DNA from: Caprella mutica
Lineage: Eukaryota; Arthropoda; Malacostraca; Amphipoda; Caprellidae
Direction: 5' to 3'
DNA length: 64,000 nt
Assembly: GCA_947561585.1 (NCBI GenBank)
Contig: CANNZV010000499.1
Span: 207,803 to 271,802 of the forward strand
Below are positions 57,401-64,000 of the stretch, piece by piece. Position 1 is the first letter of the stretch; each line of letters begins with the position of its first letter. Both the position numbers and the translations under genes were made by a program. Below the pieces are notes generated by a model that did no database searches, was not told the DNA's origin, and was given only the letters and a program-made list of their open reading frames with translations.

Positions 57401-60286
57401 GTAAATAAATTTTTGTAAATAAATTCAATGTAAATAAATTTAATGTAAATAAAGTTAATGTAAATAAATTTAATGTAAATAAATTTAATGTAAATAAATT
57501 TAATGTAAATAAATTCAATGTAAATAAATTTCATGTAAATAAATATAATGTAAATAAATTTAATGTAAATAAATTTAATGTAAATAAATTTAATGTAAAT
57601 AAATATATTGTAAATAAATTCAATGTAAATAAATTTAATGTAAATAAATTTGCATGTAAATAAATTTGCATGTAAATAGATTTCATGTAAATAAATTTCA
57701 TGTGAATAAACTTCATGTAAATAAATTTAATGTAAATAAATTTCCATGTAAATAAATTTGCATATCCATGGTATTACCTATCTCTAGAGAAAAAACTTTC
57801 AAACTATAATACTCGGGTTGTGTAATGTGTGGGGAGGCAGAAAACCCGAGCCGAGTCAAGTAGACTCGCGCGAGCCTGAGGCCCTGCTGCGGCTCGGCTC
57901 GTGGATCGTGTAGTGTGTGGGGGCCTTAAAACAGCGAATTAAATTGTCACATCTTACATCACCTGTTGAGAACTTTAACTGCAAGATGAATTAATGTCAA
58001 AATAAACACATATTTACCTATTACTATCTGTCTACTTCAGTTCCATATTTAAAATACTCATTGCTCTTTATTTAAAGCGAATTATGCAACGGGGTTAATT
58101 TAAACAATACGTTAATTCTGTACTTAATAAAGATCCAGTAAACCCGATTACCTTATCTAATTTTATAACTTAATCGATGAGTGAACATATTTTGCATAGT
58201 AAATAAATAGAAAGTATACTAAGTACAATATTGGAACATCCGACAATACTTCACGGACGTGACATCGATTTAAACGAGTGACGTCACACTAGTAATTTCC
58301 AAATAAAAATTGTGCTATTATTAACTTAACTTGAATAAATTATTGTTTTTATCACGTTTTACACTCTATTCACATATAATTTTCACCTTAATAGCCTTCA
58401 AAATCTCCAGTAGTGTAAAAGTGACTGAAGGATTTAAGACACATTTACATTTATCTGATTAAATAAAAAAATTTATTGAAAATGTCATTCGTCAAATTGT
58501 GCTTAAAATAACATTTCTATATGCAAACAGGTTTATATGTTAGATAATATTCATTCAAGTGACCCATTACAATAGGTTACTAGGTGCCACCTTACATTTT
58601 ACAAGTTTGCCAAACAAGCCAACTTATAAGTGCCAGACTGGTATTAAATATATAAAAGTTATCTAGGTACTTGAAGCTAACGAAACATATTGGTTATTGA
58701 CATATTCTATCTATTTACTCACCGTACCTATATAATTCTCATTTTGACATTATGTACTTCATCTGATTTTGTGTGACATCATTTGTTTACATAGTTTCTG
58801 AAGACCGGAATCAAGTTCACCGTCAATGAGTTTGAAACTTGTATACTTTTCTATCTATTAATTCTATTTACTATGATTTTATGTGTGTTCATACGAAATG
58901 GTTTTGCTTAGGTTACCATACTGTAATAATTTAAAGACCTGGCTATTTCAGGTCTAATGGAAAAAAATCATAACTTCTCAATTAATTCGAATATTCAACG
59001 AAATTAATCTTAAAGTATGCGAAAATTTCAATTTAAAATAAACATTAAATCTCAGGAAATTCTCTTGCATTATTGATAAGAAGAAACAGTATCTATTTTA
59101 ATCCAAGAACGATTTGTGTAGATGCTAAATTATTCTTAGTAAAAATCATCATTGCAATGAATCGAATATTACTTTCTGGTAAAGAAATATGTTAAAAATA
59201 CTTCCGAAGGAAGTAGATCTCCTTTAATCAAAGCCAATTGGAAGCAATTTTACAATGAAATTTGCCAAAGCCTATTATTTTTCTTAAAAATATGCTTTTT
59301 TCTCTGTGTGCAGTTTTAAAACAATGGCCATTCGAATTATTCATTTTTGGAAATACACCGAAATACCTCTCGTCACTCATTGAGCATCATTTTATTAGGG
59401 ATTAATATTATTAGTCATTTTATGCTATATTCACAGTTAAGATTTCACAATTTTTTTGGTGTACAATTTTCGATAAATGTAGAATTGTAATATATTTTCT
59501 ATTGAACTTCAACTCCCCATTGTCCATAGTTCATGTAATATTTTTTTTCTAAGACATTAATTATTTCTCAATTATAACAACTATGAATTTGTAATTACCT
59601 TTATGATTTTTGAAATCTTCGAAGCAGTAATCAGATAATTTAAACTCCACATCATTAGTGTCATGAAAAAGATGGCCACTGGGGAGCATCAAGAAGTGTT
59701 CGACTCCTAACATAATAAAGGGTTCACAGTCCATTCCTGGCGCCACTTTGATGGGTCCTTCCACTTCCACCACCTTGCCATTCTTGTCAGAAAAAGATGG
59801 CATCCTGAGGAGCACACTGGAGTAGTTGGCTTCCATGCATCCATAGGTAGCAGGAGGTGCCATGTAAAGGATCTCTCCTTCGGAACAACATTTTCTCACA
59901 CACACCGAGTCGGTGCAAGAAAGAGGGTCAAAAATTGGAAATGGTTTTGTCGGGGAGTTTGAATAAGAGGCACTTGCAGGTGGGTCTGGTGAATCGTTGG
60001 CTTTGACAGCTGTTGAATCTGGTAAACTGTTGGCTTTGAAAGCTTTGTCTGCTGTTTCATTCCCTCTAATATTAGTTTCCCCCAATGATTCATTACCAAT
60101 ATATGTATCATTATCACCATTACTAATTAACTCTCTATTGGTCACTTCAGTGTGATTACCTAACGCTATTTGTTGGTCAATATTCCTTGACTCTGCTAAG
60201 CACCAAAGAAACACAAACACTATAAGAGTGCTAGAGTAACTCAAACAATGCATTTTAGTCCTCATCACACCTAGGTACATAATCAC
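51332..60286 (-). CDS. Methuselah-like GPCR, eight-exon gene
   Basis: Joined coding exons on the minus strand: 60286-59599, 53971-53793, 53483-53375, 53271-53193, 53030-52840, 52539-51852, 51759-51670, 51461-51332. All introns are GT-AG and phases agree, giving 717 residues and TGA. Residues ~8-33 form a signal peptide. The ectodomain has five N-glycosylation sequons and a Cys cluster (VCVRKCC at 128-134) typical of Methuselah. Seven membrane segments follow (about 260-280, 294-314, 325-347, 374-395, 418-445, 650-668, 676-696), with LCTFFWLSIMCFDVW in TM3, LFSLMALCWTTEVLS in TM6 and DIINALQGMFLFIFF in TM7. Family members act at the cell surface and are linked to stress response, ageing and neurosecretion; ligand here is unknown. 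Odd: a ~200-residue third cytoplasmic loop. Confidence 0.93.
51670..51759 (-). CDS. Methuselah-like exon 7: TM6
   Basis: Too short for routine ORF lists. Acceptor TCTTTTTTGGTAG preceded by a long pyrimidine tract, donor TGTG|GTGAAT. Encodes FWQRFQLFSLMALCWTTEVL then STFIPPPEM; the M-x-x-x-W-x-x-E pattern is typical of TM6 in this family. 90 bp, phase 2 in and phase 2 out. Confidence 0.88.
51852..52539 (-). CDS. Methuselah-like exon 6: TM5 and long cytoplasmic loop 3
   Basis: Acceptor TTTCCATTGCAG. TM5 is LLLYLFGIMSISFIFNILTI. A long cytoplasmic stretch rich in Ser, Thr and Asn follows, ending in a Lys/Arg cluster (KKEKKRKD, MIRRKPTKS). The donor CCT|GTGAGTG overlaps an in-frame TGA, so unspliced RNA stops at once. 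The ORF stays open for 666 bp in AT-rich DNA, which supports coding. Confidence 0.88.
52840..53030 (-). CDS. Methuselah-like exon 5: TM4 and second extracellular loop
   Basis: Acceptor CTACCAACAG, donor CATG|GTAAGT. Encodes YFKYYSLVGWGGPALIMVLS (TM4) and a loop with TRCFVHG, containing the Cys expected to bond to TM3. 191 bp, ends phase 1. Confidence 0.92.
53193..53271 (-). CDS. Methuselah-like exon 4: TM3
   Basis: Acceptor ATTTTTTAG, donor CAG|GTACCT. Encodes VIGHAAYLCTFFWLSIMCFD then VWRYV; the FFWLS.M.FD.W signature is a family hallmark. 79 bp, ends phase 2. Confidence 0.92.
53375..53483 (-). CDS. Methuselah-like exon 3: TM2
   Basis: Acceptor TTTTTCAAAG, donor ATAG|GTGAGT. Encodes GLCRLNHSISLLVATVTNFL and the lead into TM3. 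109 bp, ends phase 1. Confidence 0.88.
53793..53971 (-). CDS. Methuselah-like exon 2: end of ectodomain and TM1
   Basis: Acceptor TTTCTTTCCAG, donor CAG|GTAGGT. Encodes KLFVFTCHSVAD (last ectodomain Cys) and the TM1 stretch IKVLLVLSILALLMLVVMHF. 179 bp; takes one base from exon 1 and ends at a complete codon. Confidence 0.92.
54166..55174. mobile_element. ~1-kb foldback in intron 1
   Basis: Ends TGTGTAAACTGCACAAATAA and complement TGTGTACACTGTGGAAATAA, followed by shared ATGATTAATTCCTTTT. A second inner pair (54215-54282 and 54661-54745) shares AGAGACAAC and TTGTTTATAAG landmarks. Copy 2 of dispersed repeat D lies between the inner arms. No transposase. Confidence 0.65.
54281..54555. repeat. 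Dispersed repeat D, copy 2
   Basis: Same orientation as 31941-32216, identity roughly 85% by eye over its length. Confidence 0.8.
56290..56655. repeat. ~20-bp CAGATGCGTATACCGTA minisatellite
   Basis: The left half uses CCGTAATTCAGATGCGTATA units. The right half drifts to GTACCGTAGTTCAGA units (14-16 bp). The arrays seem to share ancestry. Confidence 0.85.
56955..57926. mobile_element. 972-bp MITE with 36-bp TIRs, Harbinger-like
   Basis: TIRs start AGGCCTCCACACACTACACG (left) and AGGCCCCCACACACTACACG (right complement); the full 36-bp ends differ at one position. TAA on each side (56952-56954 and 57927-57929) fits the 3-bp TWA duplication of PIF/Harbinger. An internal copy of a similar terminus (GTAGTGTGTGGGGG near 57138) suggests an original ~200-bp MITE later expanded by the 15-bp array. 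No transposase. Superfamily is an inference from TIR and duplication. Confidence 0.8.
57181..57770. repeat. 15-bp AAATTTAATGTAAAT array, about 39 units
   Basis: Almost perfect 15-bp periodicity with M-type variation (C or A) at one position. ORFs 57221-57418 (+) and 57531-57716 (-) are artefacts of the period. The same unit forms the inner arms of the foldback at 29268-30495. Confidence 0.92.
57930..59208. other. Remainder of intron 1, AT-rich, nothing else seen
   Basis: No exon, array or RNA gene recognised. Confidence 0.35.
59599..60286 (-). CDS. Methuselah-like exon 1: signal peptide and ectodomain
   Basis: Starts at the first ATG of the frame; internal Mets at residues 3, 8 and 12 also precede the hydrophobic signal (LIVFVFLWCLA), so the true start could be any of these. 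A low-complexity Asn/Ser/Pro region (about 35-118) precedes the Cys-rich ectodomain. Ends AAG|GTAATTAC, phase 1. Residues DYCFEDFKN near the end are ectodomain core. Confidence 0.92.
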
Positions 60287-60420
60287 CCTAGGTACACAAT
60301 CACACTAGTTACACGTATCTGTCTAGTCTCAAGGACACTATACACTATACTGACTGGTTACATAGTACTGGCTACCCTGACGCTGCTAGTTTGTGTGCAA
60401 TAATTAGGTAGGTATTACAT
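60287..60420 (-). promoter_or_regulatory. Candidate core promoter of the Methuselah-like gene
   Basis: The minus strand carries CCAGTCAGTATAG, containing TCAGT (60353-60349), which fits the arthropod initiator consensus about 65 bases before the ATG. No TATA box is obvious at the expected distance, so it would be an Inr-type promoter. Weak on its own. Confidence 0.35.
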
Positions 60421-60424
60421 GTCA

Positions 60425-60600
60425 TAGCTTGTGACGTCACTGGAACCACAACTTGCATAAATACGGACCTGTGACGTCACTAGAACCACAACTTGCATAA
60501 ATAGGGACCTGTGACGTCACTGGAACCACAGCTTGTATAAACAGGGACCTGTGACGTCACTGGAACCACAGCTTGCATAAACAGGGACCACAGGTAACAA
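60425..60600. promoter_or_regulatory. 40-bp minisatellite with four CRE-type palindromes
   Basis: Four units exactly 40 bp apart (GTGACGTCAC at 60431, 60471, 60511 and 60551), each followed by TGGAACCACAGCTTGCATAA or a variant. Each holds TGACGTCA, the palindromic binding sequence of CREB/ATF bZIP factors. It lies 145-315 bp upstream of the ATG of the GPCR gene. Binding is inferred, not shown. Confidence 0.8.
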
Positions 60601-61279
60601 AACAAGGGTCCTGTGACGTTGATGGAATTAAATTAATAACTACTTTTCATTTTAAAACTATCGATAAAAAGTCTAATATTATTTTCAACTGAAAGACAAA
60701 ACCGAATGGTATATATTCATTGCACGATAATACGCAAAATACCCAAATATACCGCTACCCTTTGAACAACGGATGTACCTATATACATATGCAAAACAAA
60801 CATACTAACTAACTAAGTTATTCCTTTTATTTAACAACCTTCATTGGCTTTAATTCATACCCTTCATCATGCCTTTAATTCATACCCTTTATCATGTCTT
60901 TACTTTGTAGATGCTTTAACTACAGTAACTTAGTAAACTTATACTCAACTACTTCATATAACAGAAAATAAAGTAACTAGTCGATGTACTTAGATAGTTG
61001 AGTTACGAATCATCGGTCGGTTTCACATCATCGATCATATAAGAAAAAACAATATAATAATAATCATTTATTATATATTATAATTGGTACCAATTAATAT
61101 ATTGAGATTAAGGTCAATTAACTATATCATAATTATGATATAGTTTTTACTTATATGTCCGTGGAACTGACCGATAATTCGTAACTTGCCCAACAGGTTT
61201 TTAGTCTATTCTTATTTTCCGGGTAAGTTTGCGCCATTAAATTTAATGAAAGTCGCAACAATACATTTCCTGTGAGACT
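60601..61279. other. Upstream AT-rich DNA, no gene seen
   Basis: A short direct repeat TTTAATTCATACCCTT at 60850-60890. Nothing else recognised. Confidence 0.35.
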
Positions 61280-61612
61280 GCAGTGGCGGTGATGACATCA
61301 CACAGAGACAGCCAATTGGAACAGAGGAAAGAGATGACGTCACACAGAGACAGCCAATTGGAACAGAGGAAAGAGATGAGGTCACACTTTGCCTGTCAAT
61401 TGGAACATTGAAAAGAGATGACGTCACACAGAGCCAGCCAATTGGAACAGAGGAAAAGGATGACGTCACACAGAGACAGCCAATTGGAACAGAGAAAAGA
61501 TATGACGTCACACTTTGCCAGCCAATTGGAACAGAGGAAAAGGATGACGTCACACGGAGACAGCCAATGGGAACAGAGGAAAGGGATGACTTCACACTTT
61601 GCCAGCCTATTA
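61280..61612. promoter_or_regulatory. 42-bp minisatellite with CRE-type and CCAAT motifs, 8 units
   Basis: Unit positions of the TGACGTCA core are 61293, 61335, 61377, 61419, 61461, 61503, 61545 and 61587, exactly 42 bp apart with no indels. Five are perfect; the others are TGACATCA, TGAGGTCA and TGACTTCA. All but the last unit also have a CCAAT or near-CCAAT box (mostly AGCCAATTGG). ORFs here on both strands exist because 42 is a multiple of three. Confidence 0.85.
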
Positions 61613-62454
61613 AATCACACAAGAAAATGTTAAATATATCCCATCAAAATCTTTTTAACGCATTTTAGTGTGTTTTTTTTAATATAATTTGATATTAATG
61701 ATTAAGTAAATTTGGAATTAATGTACCTGAAATATTGTTGCAATCCTAGTCAAATTAACTCAAAATATTGATACGTGATTCGAAAGGACTCCTGCTAGTC
61801 ATCTTATTTTGTGGGTCAGATTAACCCTCATGTACGTACGATAAACTGACCCATAAACGACGGTACAATAACTAGAAGAGTGCGACAGTACTGGGAAAGT
61901 GGGTGTTGACACAGGTCAAGATAAGTCAAACATAAATTTTAAAGTCAGATTGGTTATGACCAATTTTATCACCTACTCTGCGAGTACTGAGAGTGTCTGT
62001 AGCACTGAATAGTTTTTAAATATAATACTATGGTACCTCTCACTTTGCGAGTATTGAGAGTGACAGCTCTAGACAGTTGCCAACTCTCTAATAACCCACT
62101 GTGGTAAGGGCCGGGAACGTTCTGTTCATTCCTCTTAAGGATTGCTGGGACTGTTGTTGTGGGGTGAGGGATGAGTTATTAAATAGTTACACATAACCGA
62201 TCAAATAAGAAAACTGGTGTAGACTAACAATTTGACTGGAATAATTGAATTTAAGTAACTAGATAGAATAATAAATCATATTTTTTATTTTATCAAATAG
62301 TTCGATAGCTAACTCGTAACTTACCCATGGTACCTATAATTATAATTATCAGGTCAGTTAGGATGTGTAATTCTTTAAAAACACTAAAAAATAGAGAAAA
62401 ATATAGATGAAAAAACACTATATAACAATGAGCTATGAAAAAAAGCTAATAGTT
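61613..62454. other. AT-rich DNA, no gene seen
   Basis: A duplicated CTCnCTnTGCGAGTAnTGAG phrase occurs at 61972 and 62038. No domain recognised. Confidence 0.3.
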
Positions 62455-62775
62455 ACTTCAATGGTACAAACAGCTAATAGTTACTTCAATAGTACTAACA
62501 GCTAATAGTTAATTCAATAGTACTAACAGCTAATAGTTAATTCAATAGTACAAACAGCTAATAGTTAATTCAATAGTACAAACAGCTAATAGTTACTTCA
62601 ATAGTACAAACAGCTAATAGTTACTTCAATAGTACTAACAGCTAATAGTTAATTCAATAGTACTAACAGCTAATAGTTACTTCAATAGTACTAACAGCTA
62701 ATAGTTAATTCAATAGTACAAACAGCTAATAGTTAATTCAATAGTACAAACAGCTAATAGTTAATTCAATAGTCG
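62455..62775. repeat. 28-bp minisatellite, about 11 units
   Basis: Units of AACAGCTAATAGTTAATTCA plus ATAGTACA, differing at two variable positions (TTACTTC or TTAATTC; TACA or TACT). Confidence 0.92.
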
Positions 62776-63404
62776 CTACTTTACTTATTTTCCTGAGTTC
62801 TAGCGAGAATTCTCCCTCAAAAGTTGCCATTTCTAACGGCCTTCCCTCTAGGAATTTTCTCCTTCTATTTAATTAAATGAATTCTTTACAAACAATTTTA
62901 TACTGGCAAGGAGAATAGAATTATTTACGGATTGTTTGTTAAATGCAAAGTCCGTTGTTTTGCTTTGATGTTTATATAATTAAAATAATAGGAAGTTATA
63001 ATTATTAAATATAATGATGAACCAATTAGGGTAATTTCTTAATTATCGGCCAGTTCCACATTTTCGGTCATATAAGAACAAACGATATAATAATAATTAT
63101 TTCACTAGGATTGGTGGAGTAAAAACAACCAACCCGGGTTAGCAGAAGTATTAGATAGCACTGTGTAATAATAATTAAAAAAAAAATCTTATATGACCGA
63201 TGATGTAGAACTGACCGATAATTCGGAGCTTACTCTATGTATTTACATAAATTCAATCAAAAGGATATATGAAGGAAATAATATTTTATTTTAATAGAGT
63301 TTTTTATACAGTGATTAGATAATATTCGGTAAGTTACCTATTATCGTACAGTTACATATAACCGTACAACGCATTCACTGTTTCATTATTAAAACTAGAT
63401 AACG
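62776..63404. other. AT-rich DNA, inverted phrase pair, no gene seen
   Basis: TTATCGGCCAGTTCCACATT (63043) and the inverted phrase GTAGAACTGACCGATAATTC (63205) bracket ~150 bp. A related phrase GAACTGACCGATAATTCGTA is at 61165, suggesting a small hairpin element. Confidence 0.4.
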
Positions 63405-63575
63405 GGCACTCGTAGAGCGCATAACTTCGCCGCTGCTTATAAATGACCTTGACCTTTAACCCGATCGCTACCATAATCTAAAAAACTGGTTCTTGAACAT
63501 TGACCAATCGTCTCACCAAATTTCAGACAATTTGGTTGAACACTCTTTGAGTTATGCGAATAACAAGATAATAAA
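63405..63575. repeat. Dispersed repeat F, uninterrupted copy
   Basis: GGCACTCGTAGAGCGCATAA, CTTCGCCGCTGC, then a body aligning with 39954-40085. It shows what the target looked like before insertion of the foldback at 35664. Confidence 0.7.
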
Positions 63576-63589
63576 TAAATAAATACCGA

Positions 63590-63835
63590 CTAAAATATAA
63601 CCCTCCGCAATTTGCAAACATAGAAAGTGTTAAAACGATTAAAAGTAAACACCCACTGTGACACGTTCCACCAAACTGTCAGTATATTTATATCACAAGT
63701 AACTAATGTTCGGAATTGCGTAATGGTCGGCATACGGCAATTCACCCCAATATCGCTAATGTATACGAATGGCTTATCATAGGAGGAGAAATGACTCTCC
63801 TTCAAATCCCAGTACATCTGCAATTGCTGTGACAA
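63590..63835 (-). CDS. Unidentified ORF, 81 codons
   Basis: The frame (MSQQLQMYWDLKESHFSSYD, ending KLRRVIF) sits in DNA less AT-rich than its surroundings. Upstream on the same strand another frame opens at about 63925, in the 28-bp array. No domain, signal peptide or repeat is recognised. It could be an exon, a LINE fragment or chance. Confidence 0.2.
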   Translation of the reverse strand: MSQQLQMYWDLKESHFSSYDKPFVYISDIGVNCRMPTITQFRTLVTCDINILTVWWNVSQWVFTFNRFNTFYVCKLRRVIF

Positions 63836-63904
63836 TCTGCCCTAATGCATTTTATGACAGTGACCGCAGTCGGAATGTGGGGAAATAACATTAAAGTGGT
63901 GCGT

Positions 63905-64000
63905 AAGGGAGAGAAAAGTATTGCCATCTTCTTTACTAGGCCTAACTATTGCCATCTTCTTTACTAGGCCTAACTATTGCCATCTTCTTTACTAGGCCTA
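63905..64000. repeat. 28-bp minisatellite at window end
   Basis: Three units of ATTGCCATCTTCTTTACTAG plus GCCTAACT, identical by eye, running off the window edge. Each has the palindrome TAGGCCTA. Confidence 0.85.

Larger units (their letters stand above)
55169..59312. mobile_element. ~4.1-kb unit bounded by ~100-bp inverted repeats
   Basis: 55171-55272 and the complement of 59209-59310 align through CACACAGA-A-rich, TAGGCTTTGGC, GTAAAATTGCTTCCAA, TGGCTTTGATTAAAG and AGATCTACTT. It could be a single non-autonomous transposon with long TIRs, enlarged by later insertions, or two copies of a repeat in opposite orientation. No transposase or clear duplication is seen. The ends meet the neighbouring foldback at 55169-55174. 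Confidence 0.6.
53972..59598 (-). other. Intron 1 of the Methuselah-like gene, repeat-filled
   Basis: 5.6 kb between exon 1 and exon 2. It contains a ~1-kb foldback with repeat D inside, a ~4.1-kb inverted-repeat unit, a MITE, two minisatellites and a poly-T run (about 55499-55520). No additional coding exon was recognised; exon phases do not require one. Confidence 0.8.

Noticed and set aside
57221..57716. Repetitive Asn/Lys/Phe/Val ORFs on both strands
   Set aside because: Produced by the 15-bp array; frames are open because of the period.
61212..61668. Repeat ORFs on both strands over the 42-bp array
   Set aside because: The exact 42-bp period (14 codons) opens several frames at once; none has coding context.

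Overview
The window is nuclear DNA from an arthropod, most likely an insect. It is strongly AT-rich, gene-poor and packed with degenerate transposons and minisatellites. The best lineage evidence is an intron-containing Methuselah-family GPCR gene, a family known mainly from insects and other arthropods. The repeat style would suit a hemipteran with a large genome, but I cannot fix the species from sequence alone.

Only one intact host gene is supported: a methuselah-like adhesion-type GPCR on the minus strand, 60286 down to 51332. I rebuilt it by eye as eight exons with consistent splice phases and a 717-residue product. It has a signal peptide, a Cys-rich ectodomain, seven membrane segments and an unusually long third cytoplasmic loop. 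Its 5.6-kb first intron is filled with nested repeats. Its upstream region carries two different minisatellites, each bearing a TGACGTCA palindrome (CRE/CREB-ATF type) in most units. A possible last exon of another gene lies at 761-865 on the plus strand.

Layout: 1-6420 holds minisatellites and two foldback-like repeats. 6640-7376 holds two LINE 3' ends. 8316-12930 is a broken APE-type non-LTR retrotransposon on the plus strand. 13455-14345 is a dispersed repeat. 14337-24499 is a decayed Ty3/gypsy LTR-retrotransposon interior on the minus strand, split by a ~3-kb palindromic element at about 17205-20210. 24650-34455 holds hairpin elements, a 32-bp minisatellite of about 1.1 kb, a 1.2-kb foldback, a probable pogo-like transposase tail, a LINE 3' fragment and further dispersed repeats. 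35654-39953 is a GTCGAC-tipped foldback complex with a 10-bp target duplication, an empty site elsewhere in the window, and a hAT element nested inside. 41070-46378 holds minisatellites including a 128-bp higher-order repeat. 47045-49900 holds foldback elements, one with a probable MULE transposase fragment. 51332-61612 is the GPCR gene with its regulatory-looking repeats. 62455-64000 holds two more arrays and one unidentified ORF.

The most striking theme is that many elements here are foldbacks whose inverted arms consist of short tandem repeats. At least five independent families with this design lie within 64 kb, along with plain-TIR elements. Many long ORFs are artefacts of arrays whose period is a multiple of three.
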